NCBI RefSeq assembly: GCF_029227915.1
Contig: NC_079875.1
Coordinates: 3,844,001-3,908,000, forward strand
Origin: Hydractinia symbiolongicarpus
Taxonomy: Eukaryota; Cnidaria; Hydrozoa; Anthoathecata; Hydractiniidae
Reading direction: 5' to 3'
Length of the DNA: 64,000 bases
Part shown: piece after piece, positions 23,912 to 37,100 of the stretch
Layout: each line of letters begins with the position of its first letter
Position numbering within the stretch: position 1 is the stretch's first letter
Translations under genes and position numbers: made by a program
The notes under the pieces: generated by a model
What the model saw: the letters and a program-made list of their open reading frames with translations, nothing else
Databases searched by the model: none
What the model was told of the DNA's origin: nothing

Positions 23912-26542
23912 TCATAGTCGCGTCAGATGTTGAATAGGTTCATCTTTCATATTGTTTTCCTCCTCTGCGATATAAGCTTCATTAGCTACACCATTGTCTG
24001 ATTTCACAGAATCTTTAATTCTAACATTTTGCCGGGTAAGTGCCCAATATAACTTTGGTGTCAACAGGCACATCAGATAAACAAAACCGTATCCACTGAG
24101 CGTGAAAGATAGAGCCATAGCATGAAATTTTCCTTTGACGTGTTTCATGGAAAACAAGTAAGCTACTGTTAGTATGCAAGACGCTACACATGTGTAGTTT
24201 ATATATTTTGGCTCTGAATACTTGTGAGGTTGGTGACGATCTGGAAAGGCGGCAATGGTTGCCATGGCGAGTACGATGCATGGGTAAACAATGATGACTA
24301 TTTTAAGGACCGGAAAATTGGATGGGCATTGCTCTAGAATTTCATCCACGCGTGTTTTGTGATGCTCCACATTCAATTCTGTTGTTGACTTCCACGCGGT
24401 TATAAAAAACACTTGAATCAAAATGAGCAAAATGAACATGGTCACTTGTCCTATCTGTTTATTCTCTTTTTTATCTGATTTACATTTCGTGAAGAAATTG
24501 ACCACGGATTTGTTTTGAACGTATAGCAATGAGCAATACGCACTGACTAAAAAAGCAAAATATATTTCTTTAGCAGTGCACAATGTCTTGCTTGGCTGAA
24601 GAACTAGAAAGGGCGCGAATAAAAATGTGGCAAGTATGATCAAGAAAGCAATCGATTGAAGCAACCTTCCAGGCTTTTTTATGGCATCTGTTTTCCTCTG
24701 TAAACAAAAACCACAACAAACTAGCAAAGTGGATATAACACCTACAACGCTGATTGTAACGATAACTATTCCAACATTGCTTTCATACGATAAATAAGTT
24801 ATTTGTGTCATCTCACAATTAATGTTATTTTCAGTATGATAGCCATGCGAGCATTGTACGCAAGAATTAGCGTTTGATATATTACTCGCTGTATTTTCAG
24901 GACATGCTCTACACTCCCAACAGCAGCCTCGTTTACCTACAACAAATTCACCAGGTTGGCACGTTCTGCTGCAACGAGAATGTAAATTAAACCATCGAGG
25001 CCAAGTTATTTCCTTAGGATTTAAATATAGTTTTTGTTTACGTGTTTTTAACCATTTTCCAACAGGTTGATATTGGAAGGATCCGTTTACACGTTTTAAA
25101 TTTTCTATAGAATAAGACACAGCTTTAATATCCCCGTATTTATCAAATTCGATCCGTTTATTTTGTAAACTTTCAAATGATACTTTATGCATAGCTTTTG
25201 TTAACTCTTCCACTTCTATGCGAGGTACGCAACGTTCTGTTATTGTGACATCAGAACACTTCTCTTTAACCACTGCGTCTAGGCCATGCGCCAACGCGTA
25301 CACTGCATCCACTAAGTTATTTATTTGGTTTGGATTCTGTCGTACTATGTAGTCAGTAACCGTAGATATACGCAAACTGCAGTTTTCGCTGGGTTGGTTA
25401 TGTTTTTTTCCGATAAAATATTCACCTTTGATGATAGAAGTGTTACAATTAAACTGTTGTGTTATAAATGTTTTCATCCAGATGTCGCAATTATGATCTC
25501 GTGTAACAACATCACGTAAGTAGGTTGAAAATTCAGGAAGCCTCCCTTTAACAAGAGATATAGTTAGCACGGATAAGAGTTGGTTTGGTGGAGCATTTAC
25601 TTTTAATATATGTGGATTCCAGCCTTCACTAGTCAACCAATACCTTTGCAAACCATTATTTTCGGCCTCCGTTAAAATGTGATCGGCCATACCTTGGGCG
25701 TAACCGAACATGAGAACAACTTGAGCCTTTTCATCTTTTTTTATTTTTCTTACGATCTGTTTAGCGATTGCTCTTGTTTCAGCTGTATCATGTGGTATAT
25801 ACATCTCCCCAGCAAAGCAAATGTCATTACTAGAAGCTTCTTTTTTTAAACCGGTCACGGCTAGTTTTCCATAATCATCATCCGAACCCACAACAAAAAC
25901 ATATGTCCAATTCATGTGTTTCAAAATCTCTATAAAAACATTAATTTGATTTTTATCCGAAGGAATAGTTCTGTAAAATGACTTGTACAATTTGTTCTTA
26001 CTAAGCAAAGGCGACGACGAACCATAACTAATTTGTGGAATATTGTGTAAGCTTAGTAGACTTGCAAGGGGTAGCGAGGCATAAGAATAATAAGCACCAA
26101 TCACTGCTACATTCTGTCCTTTGTTTTGTTCCGTTAAATAACATGTATCGTTTCTTTTTTTACAAAAGCTGTCGCGATATTTTCGAGCGACATCAATACC
26201 ACGTGACATTGTGATGGGAACACTTAGGCACCCATCGTTCATCTCGTAACCAATGCTAATATTTGGTAAAAAATTCTTATCCGCGTTGATTCTTTCAACT
26301 GCAAATTTTACACCAAATATTCTTAGTAAACCGACTGACGTTACGTTATCGCATTTACTGTCGGCTGTTAACGTCATTAAGACGTGAAAATTGTAATCGC
26401 CGTCACGTCTTGATTGCATTTTCATCGTGTGTTTCTCCTGTATAACATGATATGATTCAACACATTGCGAAATAGTTGATTGAACATGCAGAAAGAATAT
26501 CACAATTATGCACCAAGTGTATATCTTGTGTTGTTTGACCAT
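23912..26542 (-). CDS. Intronless class C GPCR (metabotropic glutamate/calcium-sensing type)
   Basis: Single open frame of 876 residues. I start at the second Met (26542) because it gives a clean signal peptide (KIYTWCIIVIFFLHVQST); an upstream Met at 26596 would bury it. Order: Venus-flytrap ligand-binding domain with YGSSSPLLS, FYRTIPSD and LTSEGW; a cysteine-rich NCD3G-type linker (CSRTCQPGEF through CCWECRACPENT to CVQCSHGYHTENNINCE); seven hydrophobic segments; and the end motif TPKLYWAL before an acidic tail. Class C receptors are dimeric receptors for amino acids or related small ligands at the plasma membrane. The ligand cannot be read from the sequence. Lineage-expanded intronless class C receptors are plausible in cnidarians. 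Confidence 0.9.
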   Translation of the reverse strand: MVKQHKIYTWCIIVIFFLHVQSTISQCVESYHVIQEKHTMKMQSRRDGDYNFHVLMTLTADSKCDNVTSVGLLRIFGVKFAVERINADKNFLPNISIGYEMNDGCLSVPITMSRGIDVARKYRDSFCKKRNDTCYLTEQNKGQNVAVIGAYYSYASLPLASLLSLHNIPQISYGSSSPLLSKNKLYKSFYRTIPSDKNQINVFIEILKHMNWTYVFVVGSDDDYGKLAVTGLKKEASSNDICFAGEMYIPHDTAETRAIAKQIVRKIKKDEKAQVVLMFGYAQGMADHILTEAENNGLQRYWLTSEGWNPHILKVNAPPNQLLSVLTISLVKGRLPEFSTYLRDVVTRDHNCDIWMKTFITQQFNCNTSIIKGEYFIGKKHNQPSENCSLRISTVTDYIVRQNPNQINNLVDAVYALAHGLDAVVKEKCSDVTITERCVPRIEVEELTKAMHKVSFESLQNKRIEFDKYGDIKAVSYSIENLKRVNGSFQYQPVGKWLKTRKQKLYLNPKEITWPRWFNLHSRCSRTCQPGEFVVGKRGCCWECRACPENTASNISNANSCVQCSHGYHTENNINCEMTQITYLSYESNVGIVIVTISVVGVISTLLVCCGFCLQRKTDAIKKPGRLLQSIAFLIILATFLFAPFLVLQPSKTLCTAKEIYFAFLVSAYCSLLYVQNKSVVNFFTKCKSDKKENKQIGQVTMFILLILIQVFFITAWKSTTELNVEHHKTRVDEILEQCPSNFPVLKIVIIVYPCIVLAMATIAAFPDRHQPHKYSEPKYINYTCVASCILTVAYLFSMKHVKGKFHAMALSFTLSGYGFVYLMCLLTPKLYWALTRQNVRIKDSVKSDNGVANEAYIAEEENNMKDEPIQHLTRL

Positions 26543-26599
26543 TTTGCTCTCTATGTTCACACTTACTAGCTGATTTGTAGTAGGTACATTCAACACCTT

Positions 26600-28120
26600 C
26601 TCGAAGTATTGGTCACACTTGCTGTTCGTCAGGTTTAAATGTATTTCTTTTTTCTTTTCTCAGGATTTAAGAATACATATTGTTCTTATAATAACTGTCG
26701 TAAGATCTGTAGATCAGTCTAAATATCTTTTCAAAATAAAATGTTTTAAAAAAATATTTGCGTCGGAGGATTAACAACACATTAAAATACGGATCTTGTA
26801 TTTGCGTTTTCTGTTTAATATTCTCTGCTCAGATTTCAAGGAGAACAAAAAAGGAAAAATAAACGCATCGTAACTCTCCTTCACAGATAGTTTATCATGG
26901 TTCGAGTTATGTCAAGAGAAAGCAAAACAACTGTGATAATATATTTGGGCGCAACTGCTCGAGAGTAACGCCCCTACACGATCTCCAACACTCACGCCCT
27001 TCAAGTGTCAAACCCTTTCCTCCTAAAAAAAGGGTTGCTAAACAAATGTGTAGCGCTAATAAAGAAATTTACTTTAAAATTTTTACAATAAATATGAATC
27101 GCTTATTTAAAAACGTAACTAAAACGGTAATGTTTTGGGTTTTTTTTCAGGTTATTTCTTATTTTTAAACGTGTTTACTTCAAAATATTTGACCACTAAT
27201 CCTTATACACAACTAACAAGCGCATCACTCGAATAAGCGCCATTTCTTGAAGTCTTAAGTAGGCGCCCTATGTTATAATTTAAATAAGCAAGGTATCTGC
27301 GATGAAGAGCGGTTTTAGAGTTATTTATAAATCTCTCATAAAAAATTACAATGTTTAGATTTTAAACCCATACTAGTTCCCAGTCCGTTATTTTTGTGTC
27401 AGTCTATAGACAACAACAACAACAAAACACAATAAATATAGAAAGTGAGTAAAATATGGATGGAATTTGCTTCCTACTCTCGAAATATGATTTTTATCAT
27501 TGCTTTTTTGAAAAAAAAAAACACAGATCGAAACTTTAAATGAGTCTCGAAACCTTTGAGAAAAGCGAATTTTTTTTTTCATCAGAGGGGAATTACTTAC
27601 TCAAATATATTGAATAAATAAGTAAATACATGTTTATGTAATCTTAAAAACAGTGAAATCTTAAAATAAACAAAATAATGATGAAAAGTTTGTTTGGTCT
27701 TTTTCTTACGGCATAAATTACAACATCATATGAAAATAAAGTTAATCTTCAAATCCTTGACCATCAGTAATTTTCAATCTGTGAAGAAATATACATACAC
27801 ATTAGGCTTGTTTGCTCGTCCCATGCCTCTAAAGTTTAAGGTGACGACCCTAAAGTACGTCAATGTGAAGTGGTTAAATACAATGCGGATTTCTAGTTAG
27901 ATAGTCATCCTTAAAATTTTCGGAAGTCTGCCGAGATGAAGTTAACGCTTTTTTTTCAATTATTTCATGTTAATTATTGAAATAATGTTAATTATTTCAT
28001 CAAATCTTTTCAATTATTTCATGTCCAAAATTACTGATGACAGGCTAAAAATATGACATAATTTAGGCAACAGTATCTTTAGAACAAAGAGAGCTTTTTC
28101 ACTTTAAGAATGATTAAACA
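26600..28120. other. Gene-free intergenic stretch
   Basis: AT-rich DNA upstream of the class C receptor and downstream of TRMT13. Short frames here have no recognisable content. Around 27955-28025 there are several copies of TTAATTATTTCA in both orientations, a small low-complexity cluster. Confidence 0.55.
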
Positions 28121-28122
28121 TT

Positions 28123-28128
28123 TTTATT
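28123..28128 (-). terminator. Poly(A) signal of TRMT13
   Basis: AATAAA on the minus strand, about 45 bases after the TRMT13 stop at 28173. Confidence 0.6.
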
Positions 28129-28172
28129 TCATTTCATCTATCGGTATAACAGTTTAAATACGGCACGATACG

Positions 28173-31100
28173 TCAGCTGTCGTTGGTTTTACGTCGTCGC
28201 ACACATAACGCTATATTTTCCGGAGTGATTTCTTTATCGACGTATTTTATAAGTTCACAGCGGTAACCATAGCTACGTATATATTCTAATCGTCCGTGAT
28301 CGATTATGCGTTTACACATACGTCCGATTTCTTCTTGTTCATGTGATGTTAAACTATGAAAATAGGAAGATTAGTTTATACAGAGACATAATACGGATAC
28401 GCCCTGCCGCCCTACAAAACACAAACACCACAACTCCTAACATGAAGTCATGAAACACCAGTTTGTTTGATAACTATTAGCTTCTACGAAAACTTATTAT
28501 GAACGAATGTATAGATTTTGCGCAAAGAACCTTTCTTTTTGGCCATAACTTTTCTTTAAACTTTTATTTTGTTTGGATAAGCATTGTCCGTTTACAAAAT
28601 TCCGTGCTACCATCTTTTCCGCAGTAGTTTCTGATTGGTAACTTAACTCATCTTCTATTTTTGGAAAAAGATATTTTAGAGTTACAATTTTAACTCGGGC
28701 TAAAATTCTTCATGTAATTATCCCCGTAAAAGCTGAAAAAACTTTTTAAAATTTCGTATCCTCTTCCTATCTTTTGTTGTTGTACGGCAAACTGAACTTT
28801 TTGTCTTATAAATTTATGTGGCTGAGAAAGAAAAGTTTAGACTTGAAATTATTTTTGTTTGTGGATTTTAATGATTGCCTGCTTTTAATTGTTCTCTCTT
28901 GTGGATACCCATCAAACTCGAGTTTTTTTCATCATGTTGCAAAAATTAATAGTGGCTGCACACTTGATTAACACGAAATTCATTCAGCTTTTTTCCGGGC
29001 TTGTTTACGCACAAGATAATTTTTATAATGTGTTTTTGTTTAAAATTTCTCCCACCACGGGCCCACGACAGGCCAGTCTGACGTGGGCCTATGGTAAAAT
29101 CTCAGCTCTAAGAAAATATACAGCCTGGCTAAACGTACAGCTCCTCTGTAAGATCGTACTAGTGGACCACGCGTCAAATTTTTGTTGCAACCAAATACAT
29201 ACCCAAGACCAGCATGCACTTTTAAATTTTTCTTTTCGACCGCGCGATCGTCATGCTCTTTTGAATTTTCCTCTTCGACCGCGCGATCTTCATGCTCTTT
29301 TGAAATTTTCTCTTCGGCTACGCGATCATCATCTTTCTGGGTTTCTACAATACAGAGAATACACAAAAAAATAAAATAAAATAGGAAAACTTAATAGCAC
29401 TTCCGCATAAGGATACCCAATACAAAGTTTAGGGCCAGAAACTTTTGCGTCTTGAAAAATATCCATGACTTCGCGTGAAAAAAAAACTCTCGCGTTTTGC
29501 TGATTTATAATTTTCAAAAGGCTTCTTCTGTCCATAAAGTTTGTTTTTTCGCTTAATCGCAAGTTACTGATAGATGTCCGTGTATTAAAATCTGATATTT
29601 CAAAGACAATACTCCCTGTGAAAATGTTAGTGCAGGAAAAAATTATCGTAAATCCTCGAAAAAGAGTTTTAACGTGTTCAAGATTGCGCGTTGATTTTAA
29701 AATTACAAAAACTGTTTTATGAAAAGCCAATTTAATAATTTCTATAATAGAAATATTCCTGTAAAAGAAATTAAACAAAATGTAAGCTGAATAAACTATA
29801 ATCAAATTAACATCGTCTCGAAGTTTTATTAACTCTTTGATGGTTGGCGATTTCAAAATATAAACACTAGCGTTTTAATTCCGTAGTTGCGTATGAAAAT
29901 AATCAAAGCAAAGTTCAGGCTGTGGAAACAATGGAACACAATAACTAATTATATTAGACAAGCATTGAAAACATTGATTGATCTCTAAATTCTCTTCCTA
30001 CGCAAAACAAGTTGAATTATAATGCTACAGTCACCACAATGACTTGTTCTAACATTCGAAACTAACATTCGAAACCAGCGTTCTTACATTTAAAAGGGCT
30101 CTAGTAACGTAAAAACATAACATAGCCAAAAGACATCAACAGCATCTCAGGTCGGTGTTCTAACATTTAAGGAGCCCTAGATCGTAAAAACATAAAAAAG
30201 CGAATAATACACCGACACAGCTTCTTAGGTGTCCACAACACTCAAAAGTTTTATTATTTAAAAAATAACCTTCTCTTAAACAGAAAGGACGATGCAAAAT
30301 TAATTTTAGATTGGTAATATCTATCTTGCGAAATTCCTATTTACCGCAGGTGAAAACCATGCTAGTCGCAAAGACAAAAAAAAAGATATGCAAACGAATT
30401 AAGTAAAGAAGGAACCGTTTTTTTTTCATTAGGAGTGTTATGAAAAATTATGAACAGGGTATATGTTTGAATTTTGAAATTAAAAAAACATGATAATTAA
30501 AATTTGCATTGACAGAAAAAATGAGAAACAACTTTGCGATAAAAGAAAAAGCTTTGAATCATTTTTTTTTTTTGGTCAAGTGTTTTGTAGAAGTGGCGAG
30601 AAAGAGATTGCACGATATAAAGGTAAATTATAAATAGTATTTCACACCAACAAATTTTAAAGAAGTCTTAAGGTAAAAGTCAGAGTTGACGTATAAAAAA
30701 TTAAATGATGTTTTAAACATCTTTAGTTATGTTTTATCAATCTTTAGCCCGATGGGTACTGTGTTCTACTGTCCACGGGTTTTCTCTCATTTATATACTT
30801 TATTTCGTGTTTCCGTAGTACGACGTTTTCTTACTGACAGACAAAGTACGGTGTTAACCCGTGAAATGCCCTTCGTACATATGCCGGTCTGCAGATTTTT
30901 GCACGTCGCACATATATCCCGGTTCCGTATTTTCTGCATTTTGTCCATCTGTCACCACGAAGTTATGAAATTACTCAGACAGGGGGTTCAAAATAAAGCT
31001 ACCAGGCAGCCATTTTATATATTTATTATAGGGATGCAACTCTCAGTCCACGTCAATGATTTGCAAACAGTTGTAACAAAAAATGTTTCCTTTCAGATAT

Positions 31101-34100
31101 GACAGCATTAAAGCACTTCGTCACCAACCTCCCACTTCTCCTGTACACCACATCAATCGTGCTCCACTCGACGGGACTGTATCTGCTCACATTAGTTCGA
31201 CGAAAACGAAATCAAGATCTTATAATCATACAACTAAGCATCGCTGAAATCGGTATGAATGTTCTGGATATGGCGCAAAACATCATTGCGAGATATCCCA
31301 AAAACAGACAATCTCTACCGTATCTAATTATCGTTAATTGCTGCTTCTTCGTCATTCCCTTCTTTCTCATCATTATATTTCTAACAATCGATCGCTTTTT
31401 AGAAGTTTACTTCAACATTCGATACCAGGTCTATTTTAGAGCACGAATTGTGTTATTGTTCTTAATGTCAGGCTGGTGTATTGGATTCATGACAGGTATT
31501 GTACTGTTGTGTATAAAAATAAAATACGGCATCGAAGTACGTAAGTATATATACAAATGGATGTTTCCACCGTATGAGGTACTGTTTCTAGTCATAGCAA
31601 CGTGCACGTATTGTTACATATACACGAAATACACGAGAACACGTAAACAAAAACTTTCTTTGGGTGAAATTGACTGCCACAACAAAACGTCCAACGTGGC
31701 GGATATCCAGGTACTTGACTCTAGCAAAGTAAATAAAGAATCGCTACCCCTCTCCAAGTTTGTAACCAATAAGATTGTACCGCACAAAGAAAACTTAAGA
31801 AAGTTCAACAGGAAAAGAAAACATTCACTCATAAAGAAACGCAACTTCTTCGTGCCATCTTTTATCATCCTCACTTTTATTTTATTTGCACTCATCCCAG
31901 ACATGATCAACATGACGTATTTTTATGTTTCAAAACGAGGCACAACGTTTTTATCAAACATTTTGTTATGTTTGTACGCCCTTGGTTTTATTGCTGACGC
32001 GCTAATTTACATATTTCTACAAAAACATTTACGAAATTTATTTTTGAGAAAATTCTGTTACCGTGTATGGCACGCAAAGTCGTTTCGAAGTTCGATCAGC
32101 GTTCTGACGAATTAATCGAACGTAACAACCTTACAAGAGGGAGAGGCAGAAGTGAAAAAAGATGAATGGTAACAACAAAGTAATGTCAACAATATGAATG
32201 TTAGACAGAAGAACGGTTGGTGTGCTGGTGACAGTCATAGATAATTCTTTTATTTTTTTAGTTATTTGCTATTATTATGTTTGTGATTGAGGTATTGACT
32301 TTTCAAGTAAATAAATTTCGAAACTTTATATCACCTTAGAATCGGCATTTTGAATTTTAAATTCCCGCATTTCAAAAAGCAGTTTACAAAATGGCATTTT
32401 TAGCATTCTTCGCACACTGACGTGAAATTTACAATCTTCGTCAGAAGAAAACGCAATTTCTGGACGACAAAAAAAAAAACGAATTTAAAAAGGTGACCGA
32501 CTCTACGGTCTACGAAATTTTACGTCAACGAAATCCCTCGAAAGCTTGCCACTTAACTGGAATTTATAGCACATAAAGTAAAAATTACAATCTTAGTCCG
32601 AAGACAACGCATGTATGCGAAATCTTAAGAAGTTTAAAAAAATAAAGTTTTGAGAAGACATCGCCTCACCTGTTGTTCTGCGTTCAAAACCACATGTCGC
32701 CCAGCCAGCCATCTTTGTTATTCGATGAAAATCAAGCGAAGAAAAACCTTTATCAGAGAGGTATTTTGTGCCAACGTAAGTCGACCATGTACAACGGTGA
32801 TAACAACATAAAGCAAATAAGATGGAGTGTATTCGTGACGCTATGGAACCTTTCTTTATCCGTTTTGAAGGTTGCTCCTCCCTAGATGCCATTAGAAAGT
32901 TTGAAAAACCCAAGAACAATATAAGAATATGTGTAGGACATTTTCAAGAACATGGACCATTGCAGTAACGAAATAAAACAGGAAAATTGACAAATATTTA
33001 ACTCTATTTTTTTGGGTGATTTTCATGTATTTTTACAGTAGCTTAATAAAACGCTGGCCAAAAATACCTACTTTAAAAACAATATATTACGTTTTAAAAA
33101 TATTTCCAGACTAAAAAAAAATCCACAAAATTCAGGGAATTCTATAACCGTTGATCACTATACGATAAACATGCGGATGCAAAATAAAGACAAAACTTTT
33201 AGCATGATCATTACCACAACAAAAACATTATTTTATTTCAGTTAACTTATCAATTTTAGGGTACTCTCACACTGCCAAAGATGTGGTCACACTACCAAAG
33301 ATGTGGTCACACAACCAGAAAAATAAGTTATAAAATAAAAAAAAGTATTAGGTACTTGGTTTCTTTTTCCTGATTTTCAAATAAACATCTAAGAGAGAGA
33401 TCTGTTGCTCCACCACAGAGATGCTTTCCAACACCTACAATTTCCAATTCACTATTTGTCAACGGTAGAACATTTGCTACAAAAGAAAAAAATAATAAAC
33501 TAGTTCTTATACCTGAATTTGTAATCATTCTTTTTACCAGAGTGAAAAATATGTTATTAGAACTATTTATTTATCCAATATCCAAATTTAAAATACCTCT
33601 AATAAATTGGTAGATGGACAAAAATACGAATATAAAGGTTCGAAATTGCAAATGTTCAAATTAGTAGCATTCGAATAATATTCGAGTAACATAGTAGTAA
33701 CATGGTACTGCTTAAGAATGCTTAAAATGCTTAAAACTTAGAACGCTTCAGTTTCTACTGCAAGAATAGAAAAGCCAATATTTGTGTATTTATTATGCGA
33801 AAGTTAATACCCAAATAGAATGTTTTTAAAGTTTTTAATAGGTCACCAAGCTTATAAAAACATTAAGGCTGGAAGTAGGAAAACGTAAGGACATGCCAAG
33901 AAGCAAATTCTCAGCCACAAAAAGAAATTTTGAAGCACTTTTTTATACGAAACCAATATATGAATTTTTAGGAAAGTATAAGTAAGCATATTTGCTTGCA
34001 CTAAAATCCAAGTAATTGAGCAAAAAAGTGTAGTTAGTCATAGAAAATTTATATACAACGTACCAAGATTGAGATGCTGGATATCAATGTTTAACCTTTC

Positions 34101-37100
34101 AAAGTTTGGACCTTGGTCATCACCTTTGTGGTAACAATCCAACTAAAAAAACAGCAAGTAAAAATATCACTTTTGAGATTTAGCCTTTAGATTAGCCAAA
34201 AACGTCTTTCCCACATCAAACACGATCGTTAAAACATTCTGTTGTTTTATGTTCACGCCTTAGTCTGCTGCAACCTTGTTCAGATTGACTAACGTACATT
34301 AAAAAGTTGCTTGCTTCTTTCCCTGTAACAATTTAAACAATTCCTTTAAAAATATTTAATCTTAGAACTTTGTGACGTCAAGTGTATTCACGTCCAACAT
34401 TTTTACTCACTCGCCCATTCATCCACTCACTCATTAAGTCGCTCATCCACTGATTTTATCTGTCTATTTTTCACACTCAGTTACTTACAACATTAATTTA
34501 TACAAATCACTTATTCATTCAGACATTCAATCATCCACTCGCTTCATCCATCAATCCATCCCTTCATCCAACCATACCCTTCCCCATCCACATACTTCAT
34601 CTATCTATTATTCAAAATTTCTTCTCATTGATTTACAACAACACCAACTCATCCGACCCCCACTCATTCAATCACTCTCTTCTCCACTAATTTATCGACA
34701 AATTCTTTTTTACTTACATTTACTCACCTGACGACCAAATATTCATTCATTTACTCCATCCGTTACTCACAATTCCTCTCTAACTATTCCACAACCTTAA
34801 CTTGACTATGGACTAACCTTTTTGTCAAATCAATAATTCTCTTACAAACAACTGAAATTGAAATACAAAAATGAAGATATACAACTACCAAAAAACCCAA
34901 CCTTATTTCTGTTGTGTTGACGATCAACTAAGAAAAACTTTGAATCTAATTGATCGGCCATGGCTTTTTGTATCCAATGAGAAAGCGCACCTAAACACAA
35001 GATGTAATACTAAATACAAACACAGACAAATGTATTTGGTTCACCCTAAAAATACGCTGTTAAAATGGGAAATATTATTATCTTCTTTATTCGTTAAGTT
35101 GTGTAAATCTAGATGACCCGATAAACGTGATAAAAAACCTGATGAATAACACAAATTTTTTTAAAATGATGACGTCATCATAAAATTAATTACGTCATCA
35201 AAAACTTTTATCTTGCATTAGTACACGACAGTACATTAGTATAGCTCATCCCGTAGTAGATGACCTGTCTTTCAAAGGGTTAAAGGATGCATAACATACC
35301 TCTACCAGCGCCAAACTCAATGACAGCCATGCTGTTTTGTAAAACATTCATATCATCAAGTAGACTGACTAATGAAGCCTAGAAAAAAATTTGGCAATAA
35401 ATACTATGTTTCTCTTTGTTTGTGTTCGTCATGATTACAAAAAATTCTAATAAAAAATAATCAATTTGGAGAAGCTTTAATTTTTTGATTGTAGGAAATA
35501 CACGTTTTTAAAAGTGTGAGGAGATTTCGCTGTATCACGAAAACAAATTAATTAAAATCCATCATCACAAATTGTACTATATTATATAACATTTGTATCG
35601 ATAAAGTACCTGGACAGTTGAAAAAGTACAAGAAAATAAGTGGGTGTTTAAGGGGGATAATTTTAAAGTTCGTTTTAGGGGGTAGGGTAGGTGTTACTTT
35701 TACCATCCTGTTGAATATAAGGAAGGACAGATCCTATGACTATGAAGCTAGACACAGTAACTACTCAAAATAAAAGAAGTAATTTGACATCAAAAACTTA
35801 ATGCTGACGTCATCATTTTTTTTAAAAAAATAATTTTTCCTGATTTTTTCATCTTATAAATTTATGAAAATATTTCAAAAAAATTTTAACCAGTTTCGAC
35901 AAAAAAATCCACTTTTGATTTGGTAAAGGAGATAAAACTTTCCATAACTAACGATCTATAACAAAGTTATTAAAAATATACGAATTGGTTGATAAAGCTA
36001 ACATCCTCCCCTTCCGAAAAAGGGGTTAAAAGGGACTAGTTATTTAAAACGATATAAAACGATGTAACTCTGAAAACAAACACAACAGACAAAAAAATTT
36101 TTTAACTGTTTCTCTCTTTTACTTTTTGTTTAAACATGATTAATTTCACGTTTAAACAAAAAGTAAAAGAGAAAAAAAACGCACTTTTTAATAACTTTTT
36201 TTTTTAATTATCAGCGAAAAAACTCACTTGTTGAATTAGATGTTTTTTAACAGAAGCACCATATCCTGGCTGACTCATTTCTTCATCAAGCACTGGATGT
36301 TGTTTGTGGTTCTCCTTCACTGTTTCCATGGTGATATTTCTATAGCATTCTTTCACCTTTGTAATAAGTTGCTGTAAGACTTCGACTGGTGTGTGATATA
36401 GAGTTACCTTTAAAAAAAATTTCTTTGTTACAATAAAAAAAAAACCCAAACATGTTTGTGTAACAAGTGGGTATAAAAGCCAGGAAGGGAAGGGTTGATG
36501 CACAAAAAATTATGGGATATGTAATGCAAAACTGAAATACAGTGAGATTCATAACCTGTGTGAAAGACTAAAAATGGTTTGCAGGGTATGTAATAAAAGT
36601 CTGAACATTTACAGAGATACTGGGATGCATTTCTGAACATTCCCAGAGATACAGGGATGCAATTCTGAACATTCACAGAGATACAGGGATGCAATTCTGA
36701 ACATTTACAGAGATACTGGGATGCAATTCTGAACATTCACAGAGATACAGGGATGCAATTCTGAACATTTACAGAGATACTGGGATGCAAGTCTGAACAT
36801 TCACAGAGATACTGGGGTGCAATTCTGAACATTTACAGAGATACTGGGATGCAAGTCTGAACATTCACAGAGATACTGGGGTGCAATTCTGAACATTTAC
36901 AGAGATACTGGGATGCAAGTCTGAACATTCACAGAGATACAGGGATGCAATTCTGAACATTTACAGAGATACAGGGATGCAATTCTGAACATTTACAGAG
37001 ATACTGGGATGCAAGTCTGAACATTCACAGAGATACTGGGGTGCAATTCTGAACATTTACAGAGATACATGGATGCAATTCTGAACATTTACAGAGATAC

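Noticed and set aside
26543-26596. Longer start for the class C GPCR
   Set aside because: It would place 18 polar residues before the signal peptide. The Met at 26542 gives a standard secretory N-terminus.
28889-29374. 161-codon plus-strand frame with RPRDRHALLNF repeats
   Set aside because: The repeat is the reverse complement of the charged repeat in TRMT13 exon 11.
30686-31102. 138-codon frame upstream of the class A GPCR
   Set aside because: It overlaps the receptor start in another frame, has no domain signal, and ends at an acceptor-like site. It is more likely 5' UTR or intron.
34871-35116. 81-codon frame on the plus strand
   Set aside because: It is antisense to TRMT13 exon 7 (34990-34902), whose product fits the family and joins neighbours in phase.
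36428-36736. Open frame with repeated CKCSELHPCISV-like residues
   Set aside because: It is made by the 32-bp minisatellite, whose unit has no stop in this frame over a short span.
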